DNA of 21,357 nucleotides from a virus: the IMG/VR virus record IMGVR_UViG_3300048538_000084, positions 1 to 21,357 of that record. One strand, given 5' to 3'. The notes beneath the pieces were generated by a model. The model was not told the DNA's origin, made no database searches, and saw only the letters and a list, made by a program, of their open reading frames with translations. The position numbers were made by a program, and so were the translations under genes. How positions within the stretch are numbered: the stretch's first letter is position 1; the number at the start of each line of letters is the position of its first letter. Positions 7,621 through 14,582 of this stretch are shown one piece after another.

Positions 7621-7902
7621 TTAGACCTCCTTAATTTTAAATACAAGCTCGTCTTGTATCTGGCGACCATCTGCCGTCACAACGCTAACTTCTACTTTGT
7701 ATTTTACTCCAGCGACTCCGCCTGTGGCCCAAAACTTTACGCGAGGGTCAAAAACACCGACATTTTCCACGGTAAGACCTACCGGAGAGACAGTGGCGGT
7801 AGCAGATTGAACGTTATCGCCGTCAGTTAAGAACTCGGCATAATCAATAGTGTAAGACAGACGTTCGTAAGGCTGCTGCGTTACGGTTCCTAATTTAGCC
7901 AT
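7621..7902 (-). CDS. Small Ig-like beta-sandwich virion protein
   Basis: A 93-aa protein with a beta-strand pattern throughout: QQPYERLSYTIDYAEFLTDG near the start, a TATVSPVGLTVENV strand pair, VKFWATGGVAGVKYKVEVSV (about 55-74) and VTADGRQIQDELVFKI. The WxxGGxxGxxYKVxV pattern is one I recognise from small phage proteins and phage Ig-like domains coded beside fibre genes, probably surface or fibre-network components. Its ATG overlaps the preceding stop by one base (TAATG). Its own last codons hold the ribosome binding site of the tail fibre gene, so translation through this gene may govern fibre expression. No enzyme motif is present. Confidence 0.65.
   Translation of the reverse strand: MAKLGTVTQQPYERLSYTIDYAEFLTDGDNVQSATATVSPVGLTVENVGVFDPRVKFWATGGVAGVKYKVEVSVVTADGRQIQDELVFKIKEV
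7625..7632 (-). promoter_or_regulatory. Strong ribosome binding site for the GTG-started tail fibre
   Basis: AAGGAGGT on the minus strand, seven bases before the GTG at 7616-7618. It lies inside the final codons of the 93-aa gene, and the near-perfect match supports the non-ATG start. Confidence 0.75.
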
Positions 7903-9554
7903 TATGAAGTCCTTTTAAAGACAAATTGTTGGAAAGGCCGGGAGAACAGAAATTGACTAGGCGGCTTGATAAACGTCCGTTCTTCGGGGTCGAAACTGTC
8001 TGGGTTAGCTATGCTATCCGCAAAGAAATGTACTGCGCAGTCTACCAGACAAGTAGGGAACACTGTCCTAGTAGCCGCGAGGGTATTGGTGTTAGTGGCA
8101 CTTACGTCCGCTAAAGGTTTCTTTATAAGAGTGCCTTCTGCGATAACTTGAGAAGTAGTCGCTATGTCTGAAACACCTTGCTTAAAAATAAGGGCATCAG
8201 CATCTACTGACGTACACTCGCCTGCTGTATTAGCGATGCCTACTTTAATAATAACGCCCTCTGAAGTAGCGCTAGCGAAGGGCAGGGATATATTGGCATC
8301 TACAAATCTGGTGACGGTTATCAGAGAATTGAACACATCAACACTTGCTAGTGCAGAAAAGTCAGATTCCCCACGCTCTGCTATTTTAGGTGAGGCTGTC
8401 ACGCTGCTAGATGCAGATATATCTGCTTCCCCGCGCGCTGCTATCCTAGCCTCGGGAACTACAGTCGCATTAGGCAAGCTCAACAAGGCTTCTAACTGCT
8501 GTGTTACAGTGTCGTCGTTCGCGATGCTAGCCGCCGTGGACACTACCGCACTACTTACCTTTACTATCACGCCCGACGCCACTACAGAAGCGTTAGGTAT
8601 AGGTATCGTTATAGCCGTACCTTCGAAAATTATGCTGCCTTGCGCTTGCAGGGCGCTTTCGGCGGCAGGGTCAGCCTCTACTTGTCCTTGGAATACTTGA
8701 TTAGCGTTTGCTAATACCTGTGACTCTGTAGAAAAGTTAGTAAATATAGGCGATGTGAGTGTAGAGTCAGCAACGAAAGTACAATCTGCTGCTATGACGC
8801 TTCCAGAAGTAATGCTTATAGTACCGTCAGGGATCACCGTAGTAGCGCGCGCTGTACTGTCCATTTCACCCGGCAGTATTAGTGTTGCGGTAGGTGCTAC
8901 GGACGCGATACCTGCTAGAGTTTGTGCGGCGCTTTGCCGGAATACAATGCCTGAGTCGGCTATAGTAAGCGTTGCGGTGGCAGGTATATCTAAAAACCCT
9001 TCATATACCCCGTTTACGCCTGTAGTGCCGTAGAACTCCCCCGTACCAAGTATGTCTGCGACGACATTTCTAGTAACGACTACGTTACTAGTTAGTGTTA
9101 CATCGGCAGTACAACCCCCGTCAGAAAACGCGGGCCTAATAAGCGTTGCGCCAGCACTTATACTTGCTGCGGAGGACGCGTCACTTTCACCCAGTACATC
9201 AGCAGGGATTGCCAATATAGACGCTGTAGCAGCCAAAGATACGGCGGTTTCGACAATACGTATTACAAAGGCGTTTACACTACCTATTGTAGTGTTCGCT
9301 GCCGAACCTGCGTAGATTTGCCCCGCTCTAACTACCGCGTTAAACGTGCCTAGAGGGCTTGCGTCTGCGGGAGTTGTACGGACTGCCGTGGGGGTAACAG
9401 TAGCAACGCAGGGGGTAGGAGCTACCCCCGAAAGTATATAGTTGGCTGCACTTGCTACAGAACAAGACGCCGTAACTTGTACGGAGCCTTGTGTGTAAGT
9501 CGATTTGGGAGCGGTGTTTACCGCCGCGCCGTCAGGCGTGTAGAAGGTACTCAT
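7902..9554 (-). CDS. Fibrous virion protein built of 20-22 residue repeats
   Basis: A 550-aa Ala/Ser/Thr/Val-rich protein with almost no charged clusters until its end. From about residue 102 to 510 it reads as a degenerate repeat of 20-22 residues, for example RGEADISASSSVTASPKIAE, GVSDIATTSQVIAEGTLIKK and PLADVSATNTNTLAATRTVF. Alternating small and hydrophobic residues suggest a repetitive beta structure such as a solenoid or prism. The C-terminus (about 519-550) differs: DPEERTFIKPPSQFLF and an aromatic-basic end, a type of tail I associate with marine phage structural proteins. It lies between a small fibre-base-like protein and the Ig-like/tail-fibre pair, so a fibre or whisker role is likely. 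No enzyme motif is seen. Confidence 0.7.
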   Translation of the reverse strand: MSTFYTPDGAAVNTAPKSTYTQGSVQVTASCSVASAANYILSGVAPTPCVATVTPTAVRTTPADASPLGTFNAVVRAGQIYAGSAANTTIGSVNAFVIRIVETAVSLAATASILAIPADVLGESDASSAASISAGATLIRPAFSDGGCTADVTLTSNVVVTRNVVADILGTGEFYGTTGVNGVYEGFLDIPATATLTIADSGIVFRQSAAQTLAGIASVAPTATLILPGEMDSTARATTVIPDGTISITSGSVIAADCTFVADSTLTSPIFTNFSTESQVLANANQVFQGQVEADPAAESALQAQGSIIFEGTAITIPIPNASVVASGVIVKVSSAVVSTAASIANDDTVTQQLEALLSLPNATVVPEARIAARGEADISASSSVTASPKIAERGESDFSALASVDVFNSLITVTRFVDANISLPFASATSEGVIIKVGIANTAGECTSVDADALIFKQGVSDIATTSQVIAEGTLIKKPLADVSATNTNTLAATRTVFPTCLVDCAVHFFADSIANPDSFDPEERTFIKPPSQFLFSRPFQQFVFKRTS

Positions 9555-9572
9555 AACACTCCCGTTATTTCA

Positions 9573-9995
9573 TTACGCTACGGTAACGGTAATTGCTCCA
9601 ATAGCGAAAGAAAGAACGTCACCGTCTAGCAAGGTCTTAGAAGATACTAGTGGGGCATGATACAACAAGTTGCCCGCCGTAGCTGCATCGAAAACACCAA
9701 TGTGTGTAATGGTGACTGAAGACCCTGCGTTGTTAGCGGGAAACGTAATTACTTTTGCATTGGACGAAACGCCGTCTGCGGGAGCAGTCCAGCCAGTGTC
9801 AATGTTGCCGCCATCTGCAGCGTCAACTCGGACATAAGTAGTCCAAGAAGCGTCATTCACCTCTGCGCCGCTAGCAGCATCAGTAGGGTCAGTGGTGAAC
9901 AGCGCAATATATACGCCAGAAGGTACTGGGAACGCGCCGCCCCGAAGGGTGGTCGTCAATATGTTTTGCTCGGTATAATCAGAAAACTGACTCAT
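9573..9995 (-). CDS. Phage virion protein of the ALFTTDP type, tail/fibre-associated
   Basis: A 140-aa protein of a recurrent phage family: an N-terminal helix (SDYTEQNIL), then GVYIALFTTDPTDAASGAEV (27-46), a run of strands (AKVITFPANNAGSSVTITHI) and a strand-rich end with GDVLSFAIGAITVTV. The family is generally seen in tail or fibre modules; its exact role is not known to me. It shares a layout with the 131-aa protein at 20433-20828: ALxTxD, then a GxEV element, then an (A/S)(I/V)TxxG strand and a late strand pair. It opens the second structural block, behind the adaptor gene, with AGAGGA before the ATG. Confidence 0.65.
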   Translation of the reverse strand: MSQFSDYTEQNILTTTLRGGAFPVPSGVYIALFTTDPTDAASGAEVNDASWTTYVRVDAADGGNIDTGWTAPADGVSSNAKVITFPANNAGSSVTITHIGVFDAATAGNLLYHAPLVSSKTLLDGDVLSFAIGAITVTVA

Positions 9996-10007
9996 GGTTT
10001 AAGTCCT

Positions 10008-10712
10008 CTATTGTGCAGGCACGCGCATCGGCGTATTAGGGTTGGAAACCGGATTTGGCGCAACTTGCACCGTTGCTTGTATCTCAATACCAAGAGCGTT
10101 AGCGAACGCCCCGTAGTGAGCCTGTGCGCGCTGCGCATTACCAGCGTACTCGCTGTCTTTGCTATATGCGCGGTACAAAATGTAGTCCTGAACCACATTA
10201 CTATAGATGTCAGGTACGCTAAGCTCACCTGTAACTGACCCCAGCGCTGGGGCTTCGGCTATATCCGAAGGGTACTTAGAGTAGATAACCTCAAGCACTG
10301 CCGTAGTCTTAGCAGGGGGGTAAACGTAAAACTCTAAGGGATTGCGGGGGTCATACATATAGTGCTGGATATTCCCAGACAGAGTTTCTGCATGCCAATC
10401 TGGCTTTTGAGAGTCTAATATTTCGCGGTTAATAAGACGTACGCCGCCAAAAAACTGCTCTGAGTTGTTAATGTTACGCGTAATCTCAATAAGTTTAGCC
10501 GCTGCTAAGCTCGGAGCCTTTAAATCCTGCTTACTGCCAGCTACTAAAGACTTCGTTACTGTAGTTACCATCGCGTCAGGGCGATACAGGACAACTTCGC
10601 GCTGCGCGTCATTAAGATACCGTACTAGTTCTTCTACGGGCCAACGGACAGAAGTTGTGTCTTGGAGTGTATCAATACAGCGCTTTAGTACACTACTAGC
10701 TTGTATGGTCAT
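10008..10712 (-). CDS. Head-tail adaptor protein (DUF6682-like)
   Basis: A 234-aa protein matching a phage family I know as DUF6682, which lies downstream of capsid genes and is thought to form the ring beneath the portal. Visible hallmarks are RWPVEELVRYLNDAQREVVL (23-42), RPDAM with a following GSKQDL stretch, QKPDWH, YDPRNPLEFYVYPPAK, VIYSKYPSDI and the helix DYILYRAYSKDSEYAGNAQR. The helical core with an inserted beta part resembles podovirus adaptor (gp4-like) proteins. The ATG follows the upstream stop by eight bases, with GAGG as ribosome binding site. The last 20 or so residues are Pro-rich. Confidence in the family is good; the adaptor role comes from family position. Confidence 0.75.
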   Translation of the reverse strand: MTIQASSVLKRCIDTLQDTTSVRWPVEELVRYLNDAQREVVLYRPDAMVTTVTKSLVAGSKQDLKAPSLAAAKLIEITRNINNSEQFFGGVRLINREILDSQKPDWHAETLSGNIQHYMYDPRNPLEFYVYPPAKTTAVLEVIYSKYPSDIAEAPALGSVTGELSVPDIYSNVVQDYILYRAYSKDSEYAGNAQRAQAHYGAFANALGIEIQATVQVAPNPVSNPNTPMRVPAQ

Positions 10713-10720
10713 CGTTTACC

Positions 10721-11347
10721 TCACACAAAGGGGCGTGGTTGGGTTTGTAAGGAACCTACTATGCGGCTAATGTTACCCTCATTCCGAGCGTTTTTACACA
10801 ACATTTTAGCCTTTTGTGAGTAAAAATTAGCTTCAGCGAGGTCAGTATAGGGCTGTCCCGGCGCAGACTTTAGCCTAGCTAGTGCCCCAAACGCTATAGG
10901 TTCGTGCCAATAGTCATATAACTCAGTGGCTAAAAACTTTGCGTCAACGGTGGGTCTAAGCGCTAAAGACATGTTTACTGGGTATACGTCGTCAGGCGTA
11001 GCAGACAAGTTAAGTTGTAACTCAGACTCGCTCTGCGTAACGTAATACTTCGTAGGCTTACTCTGCTGTGTCGCTACAAGTGGTAACGAGCTAGCAACTA
11101 TAGGGTGTATTTCATCCCCATCTACAGTCAAATAGATAATACGACTTAGTAGGTGGTTAGTCGGCACATCTACGTCGTATTGGTTAACTCCCGCCACAGT
11201 AGAAAACTCGTCAGCGGTGAATCGTAGGGCTAAAGAGTGTTCACAGAAGTATACGGCGGAATCAACAATCGCTTGCGCAGCAAATGTATTCGGACAGCCG
11301 GGTACGTAAGGTATCACGCGTGCATAAAAATCACTGACCGGCTTCAT
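10721..11347 (-). CDS. Head-tail interface (neck) protein, probable
   Basis: A 208-aa protein. An N-terminal helical region has YVPGCPNTFAAQAIVDSAVY and FCEHS, a central beta region includes GVNQYDVDVPTNHLLSRI and IIYLTVDGDEI, and a C-terminal helical region contains YWHEPIAFGALARLKSAPGQ. The order (AxxFCExS, a Y-x-V-D-x-P strand, then WxEPIAxGALARL) recurs in phage structural proteins coded beside capsid and adaptor genes. A stopper, adaptor or neck role is therefore likely. It pairs with the next gene, eight bases away. The start ATG has no clear ribosome binding site and lies 27 bases after the 91-aa gene, so it may be translated less than the capsid. Confidence 0.6.
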   Translation of the reverse strand: MKPVSDFYARVIPYVPGCPNTFAAQAIVDSAVYFCEHSLALRFTADEFSTVAGVNQYDVDVPTNHLLSRIIYLTVDGDEIHPIVASSLPLVATQQSKPTKYYVTQSESELQLNLSATPDDVYPVNMSLALRPTVDAKFLATELYDYWHEPIAFGALARLKSAPGQPYTDLAEANFYSQKAKMLCKNARNEGNISRIVGSLQTQPRPFV

Positions 11348-11374
11348 AGCTTAGACCCAAAAGTTCACAGCTAA

Positions 11375-11650
11375 TTATAGCGCTTCAGGAGGGTCAACCT
11401 CAATACCTTCACTAGCTAAGTTCTTAGGCTTACGACCGTACTTGGTCTTAGGCTTGGGCTTTTCTGTAGTTTTCACACCTACAGCCTTAGAAGCGTTTAG
11501 CTTGGCTGCTACGGCAGCGCCGACAGGCTCTAGCTTCCACTCGCCACTTGTAGACTTAGCAATGACTTGCTTTTTACCGTCAACCCACGCAATCATACGG
11601 TTCATACTGCATTCGCCGTGTAGTGCTTGGCAGAGTTCGTGTGCGTCCAT
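11375..11650 (-). CDS. Small basic protein downstream of capsid gene, unknown function
   Basis: A 91-aa protein I do not recognise. The N-terminal half is compact (MDAHELCQALHGEC, then IAWVDGKKQVIAKS and WKLEPVGAAVAAKL) and may form a small folded domain. Residues 60-77 are Lys/Pro-rich (TTEKPKPKTKYGRKPKNL), like a flexible DNA- or RNA-binding linker, and the end is acidic (EGIEVDPPEAL). The gene lies between the major capsid protein and the neck genes, where head decoration or minor head proteins are often found. It has AGGAG six bases before its ATG, immediately after the T-run of a predicted terminator, so its expression depends on read-through. Confidence 0.6.
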   Translation of the reverse strand: MDAHELCQALHGECSMNRMIAWVDGKKQVIAKSTSGEWKLEPVGAAVAAKLNASKAVGVKTTEKPKPKTKYGRKPKNLASEGIEVDPPEAL

Positions 11651-11661
11651 AAATATCTCCT

Positions 11662-11694
11662 AAAAGAACGGGGGCCGCGTACAGGCACCCCCGT
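11662..11694 (-). terminator. Intrinsic terminator/attenuator after the major capsid gene
   Basis: On the minus strand, nine bases after the capsid stop codon, ACGGGGG (11688-11694) pairs perfectly with CCCCCGT (11668-11674). The 13-base interior can form two more G-C pairs. TCTTTT follows directly (11662-11667). GC-rich stem plus T-run is the standard rho-independent terminator form. The next gene's ribosome binding site begins right after the T-run, and the gene series continues, so it probably terminates only part of the transcripts. It could also stabilise the 3' end of the capsid mRNA. Confidence 0.75.
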
Positions 11695-11702
11695 GTTTAG
11701 CT

Positions 11703-12692
11703 TTAAGCTACCAGAGCAACTGCTAGGCAGTCAGGCTTAACAACCTTGCGGCCATATACTGCCAATCCGCGAACGATGTCGCCGAAGTCAGTTTGGTTAC
11801 GCAGAGGCTCAGTCTTGCTGATGGTCATAGCAAATGAAGTTGCGTGGTTAGTACCAGCAATCATAGTGCGACGCGCAGCAGACGTATTGGCACCGCCGTT
11901 AGCTGTGGGAGTCAAACCAGAGACAAGCTCTTTGTTGAGTTCGCCACGAGGCAGGAGGTTAGATACGTAAACCGTGAAACGGTCTAGCATACCGATCTTG
12001 CCAGTACGGATGGTGCTAGAGGGATCGCCCATGAAGTTAGCTTGGCCGATGTCTGAACGCATCAAAATCTGACGGTCAAACGGAGACATAATCAACCAGC
12101 GACCTTCCTCGGGTACGTTTTGCTCGTCAAGAGCAGAAGACATACGAAGAATAGTCTCCAACAAGTTGTTGGCGGTAGAAGTGTCGATTGGCGAGGCGTC
12201 AGTACCCAAGTTGTATGCAGCAGACAGCGCACCAGCGGTTGCGCCAGTGTTAGATGCATCTGGGCCTTCAGTAACGAAAGAGTTAAAGAACACTTCGTCC
12301 TCAATGGCAATCTTCATCTGCTTGGCAGCGTCTTCAGTAAACATGTTCATTAAGTCCATGTCAGCTTGCTGCGCAAGTACGTCGTTGGTCTGCACGCTAA
12401 AATACTTAGCCTGATTGACCTGCATATCTTGGAAGATAGGCGTTGGGACTTCAGTGGACAGAGTAGAACCTGCGCCAGTGTAGTCGTTGATGGTGATTGA
12501 AGGCGCAGTGCGGATACGAATGGTATCGCCTTTGTTCTTCAACTCACCTTCGTAGTCAGTGTTGCAAATCTCTGACAACATAGTGTTTTGGTAGAATTTA
12601 GCGAGTAACTTCCCAGACCAGAGGGTAGGGATGAACGCGCCAGTGTACTCGGGCGACGTTGTGAACGCGCCATTAGTCGGAAAAACAGCCAT
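11703..12692 (-). CDS. Major capsid protein
   Basis: A 329-aa protein that forms the icosahedral shell. It matches a phage major capsid family with HK97/P22-type features: an N-terminal FIPTLWSGKLLAKFYQNTML (21-40), ICNTDYEGELKNKGDTIRIR (42-61), PSITINDYTGAG, and the spine-helix region AKYFSVQTNDVLAQQADMDL. Further on come EEGRWLIMSPFDRQILMRSD and the C-terminal FGDIVRGLAVYGRKVVKPDC. The length is normal for the family, and no separate prohead protease or delta domain is seen, consistent with the separate scaffold coded just upstream. The ATG is preceded by an optimal ribosome binding site, and a terminator follows the stop: the signs of the most highly expressed late gene. Confidence 0.92.
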   Translation of the reverse strand: MAVFPTNGAFTTSPEYTGAFIPTLWSGKLLAKFYQNTMLSEICNTDYEGELKNKGDTIRIRTAPSITINDYTGAGSTLSTEVPTPIFQDMQVNQAKYFSVQTNDVLAQQADMDLMNMFTEDAAKQMKIAIEDEVFFNSFVTEGPDASNTGATAGALSAAYNLGTDASPIDTSTANNLLETILRMSSALDEQNVPEEGRWLIMSPFDRQILMRSDIGQANFMGDPSSTIRTGKIGMLDRFTVYVSNLLPRGELNKELVSGLTPTANGGANTSAARRTMIAGTNHATSFAMTISKTEPLRNQTDFGDIVRGLAVYGRKVVKPDCLAVALVA

Positions 12693-12698
12693 GATTGG

Positions 12699-12706
12699 CC
12701 TCCTTT
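12699..12706 (-). promoter_or_regulatory. Optimal ribosome binding site of the capsid gene
   Basis: AAAGGAGG on the minus strand, six bases before the ATG at 12690-12692. Together with the GTG-fibre site it is the best match in the window, as expected for a protein needed in hundreds of copies. Confidence 0.85.
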
Positions 12707-12717
12707 ACAGAATTGGT

Positions 12718-13713
12718 TTACGCAGCGACACGACCTTCCATGTAAGCTGCGTCTATTTCGGCTTCAAGTTTACGTGCCTCATCAGACTTACCCGCTTTCT
12801 GCATGTGCGTTATTTTGACAAACATAGCCCTAATTTGATCGTTAGTGTATGTCTTGCCCTTTGGCGCAGGTGTAGATGGCGAGGAAGTGCTTTTTGAGGG
12901 TTGAATCTGACTCTCAATCTCTTTGTTAACAACCTGTTGTGCAGGATCAGCTTCTTGTTGGGAGTTCTTAAACAAGTTAACAAAATGTGCAACGCTATCA
13001 GCGTCACCTTCAGAAAAGGATTTTTCGGCCACAACCCGACGCGGTGCACGTAAGAGGGGGTCATGCTCGTCTAACCACTGAATCCAGTTAGGATCAGCGT
13101 TTACCTGAACGAAATCAGGCACTAAACGATGCAATTCCTGCTCAAACGATGTCTGGGTTACCTTAGAGCCAGTCTGTTCCAGCATTTCCCTAAGCTGGTT
13201 GTTCTCGCCCTGTACGGCTTCAAGCTGTTTATATAGCTCGGCGGATTCTTCTCTTGCGATTTTGCGCGATATTGCAATCAGATCGTCACCAAATTCTTGA
13301 CGGTCTTCATCAGTAACCAGATTTTGAAGCTGCTCGTGCTTGGCTTGCTCTTTGGCTTCTTCCACCGCTTTGTCAGAGGCTTTAACTTGCGTAACTAGAT
13401 CATCTAGCTTACTTGTTAAGTCTTTAACTTGTTGGTGGAGCCTAGGAACTTCCGCATCGTACATACCTTGTAGGGTTTTGTACTTCTGCTTCCAAACCTT
13501 GCCTTCTTCGTCTGGTTTTTCTGCCTCTACCTTTTCAGCAACAACTTCACTGGCTGGTTCTTGCGATTGTGCTGGCTCTTGCTTTGCTTCGGGTTCCACC
13601 ACTTCCGCTTGGGGAGCCGTATCGACTTCCGTTGCAGGGGCTTCTCCATAAAGCTGCTGGCTTAGTTCATCGGCTTCACTGGCTTGTGCTTGTACTTGCT
13701 TTGGTATTGGCAT
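12718..13713 (-). CDS. Capsid scaffold protein
   Basis: A 331-aa, strongly acidic, helical protein expected to guide capsid assembly inside the prohead. The first 70 residues are disordered and rich in Glu, Ala, Pro and Gln. EGKVWKQKYKTLQGMYDAEV (70-89) is a segment I know from phage scaffolds upstream of this capsid type. Coiled-coil stretches cover about 86-130 and 150-182. A C-terminal helical pair (about 290-327, with YTNDQIRAMF and SDEARKLEAEIDAAYMEGR) is the likely coat-binding end. I chose ATG at 13711-13713 over the GTG one codon upstream (13716), because AGGAG lies six bases from the ATG but only three from the GTG. It sits directly before the capsid gene. Confidence 0.85.
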   Translation of the reverse strand: MPIPKQVQAQASEADELSQQLYGEAPATEVDTAPQAEVVEPEAKQEPAQSQEPASEVVAEKVEAEKPDEEGKVWKQKYKTLQGMYDAEVPRLHQQVKDLTSKLDDLVTQVKASDKAVEEAKEQAKHEQLQNLVTDEDRQEFGDDLIAISRKIAREESAELYKQLEAVQGENNQLREMLEQTGSKVTQTSFEQELHRLVPDFVQVNADPNWIQWLDEHDPLLRAPRRVVAEKSFSEGDADSVAHFVNLFKNSQQEADPAQQVVNKEIESQIQPSKSTSSPSTPAPKGKTYTNDQIRAMFVKITHMQKAGKSDEARKLEAEIDAAYMEGRVAA

Positions 13714-13738
13714 CACTCTCTCCTAAAGCTCCAACTCT

Positions 13739-13768
13739 GTGACACGCTCCTGTTGGTCTGCGTGTAAC
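13739..13768 (-). other. Inverted repeat (hairpin) in the scaffold leader
   Basis: Two 9-base arms, GTTACACGC and GCGTGTCAC as read on the minus strand, pair at eight of nine positions around a 12-base loop. It lies in the longest gap of the window, about 26 bases before the scaffold start. No T-run follows, so it is not a standard terminator. It could be an RNA processing site, a translation control element or a protein-binding palindrome. Confidence 0.45.
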
Positions 13769-13787
13769 ATAATGGTTTGCTGGATAT

Positions 13788-14024
13788 TTACGCCTTACGG
13801 CGGTCTAAAACCTCTTGCGATTGTTCTACCGCGTTGAGGAAATCTCTTAGAACACTAGCTTGACCCTGCAAGCGGTGGATTACCCAAGGTTCTTCTGCTG
13901 TAACAAGTCTGTCTTTTACGTTATCCAAAAGGGTAGCAAAAAGCTCCAGTAACTTGTCATCACGCAGTTTACACTCGCGTAACGCCTGTACATGCTGTCG
14001 GTCTGTTTTATGCTCTAAAAACAT
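13788..14024 (-). CDS. Small helical head-region protein, unknown function
   Basis: A 78-aa, charged, all-helical protein (LRDDKLLELFATLLDNVKDR, then HRLQGQASVLRDFLNAVEQS). The RLQGxAxxLxxFLxxVE pattern recurs in small proteins coded just upstream of scaffold genes in several phage groups, so it is probably head-related. No biochemical role is known to me. It could be a minor scaffold or packaging helper. The start ATG has only a weak ribosome binding site and follows the upstream stop by nine bases. A 74-base gap with a hairpin separates it from the scaffold gene. Confidence 0.65.
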   Translation of the reverse strand: MFLEHKTDRQHVQALRECKLRDDKLLELFATLLDNVKDRLVTAEEPWVIHRLQGQASVLRDFLNAVEQSQEVLDRRKA

Positions 14025-14033
14025 AGGGTTAAC

Positions 14034-14582
14034 TTATATCATACCTAACGCAACTGCAACAAGTTCTTCGTCCGTTAAATTTCTAACAACTGTAGGTAAC
14101 GAAACTTGGTGTAGCGTTATGCCAGCGCCCAACTTGTTAGCTGCTTCCGCACTACCTGCTGGTACTGCTATGCCGTAATTTGTCACCCCGACACTGTTAG
14201 CCCCTTCTAATATGTTAGCAGTCTGCACTGTAGCTGTTGCGGGCTGTGCGTATATACGGAATTGGGGCGTAGTAGTCGTTACACCTTTCCGCTCTATTTC
14301 TGGCAGCGGCGCGGGATAAACAATATCTGGCGATTTTTCGGGTAACGGCGGGGCTGGGGGGCGGAATAGCGCTGGTGGCACTACCGCTATAGGCGGCGCG
14401 ATTTCCCACAACGCCTTAACTTCTGTAAATACTTCAGGAGTTGTAGCGCGCTTACGGAAGGGGAGTATCGTCCCACCCGTATTCTGCTGGGCTGGTTGTA
14501 CTACTTCGGGGCGTTGTTGCCCTAAAGCCGTAGTAAACGTATCAGCGCGGAATGTCCTAGCTGCGAAGGTACTAAGTGGCAT
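14034..14582 (-). CDS. Proline-rich virion-associated protein, unknown function
   Basis: A 182-aa protein without an enzyme motif. It begins MPLSTFAARTFRADTF, has a Pro-rich middle (about 62-95, with APPIAVVPPALFRPPAPPLP) that is probably extended or disordered, and a more ordered end (VGVTNYGIAVPAGSAEAANK, then VVRNLTDEELVAVALGMI). It is likely a structural linker or accessory surface protein, because it ends the block of structural genes and overlaps the 219-aa gene by 11 bases. The short acidic helix NLTDEELVAVALGMI at the C-terminus could be a docking element. I do not recognise the family. Confidence 0.6.
   Translation of the reverse strand: MPLSTFAARTFRADTFTTALGQQRPEVVQPAQQNTGGTILPFRKRATTPEVFTEVKALWEIAPPIAVVPPALFRPPAPPLPEKSPDIVYPAPLPEIERKGVTTTTPQFRIYAQPATATVQTANILEGANSVGVTNYGIAVPAGSAEAANKLGAGITLHQVSLPTVVRNLTDEELVAVALGMI

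Noticed and set aside
8164-8700. Open frame of 178 codons on the plus strand opposite the 550-aa repeat protein
   Set aside because: It arises because the repeated Ala/Ser/Thr/Val codons on the minus strand contain few antisense stops; the product is just low-complexity Ala/Ser/Thr/Val sequence.
3740-9554. Diversity-generating retroelement target (variable repeat) in the fibre genes
   Set aside because: No reverse transcriptase, template repeat or C-type lectin-like C-terminus is visible in the window; the repeats seen are diverged protein repeats.
12092-13064. Alternative minus-strand frames within the capsid and scaffold genes
   Set aside because: They overlap well-supported capsid and scaffold genes in another frame and give no family-like product.
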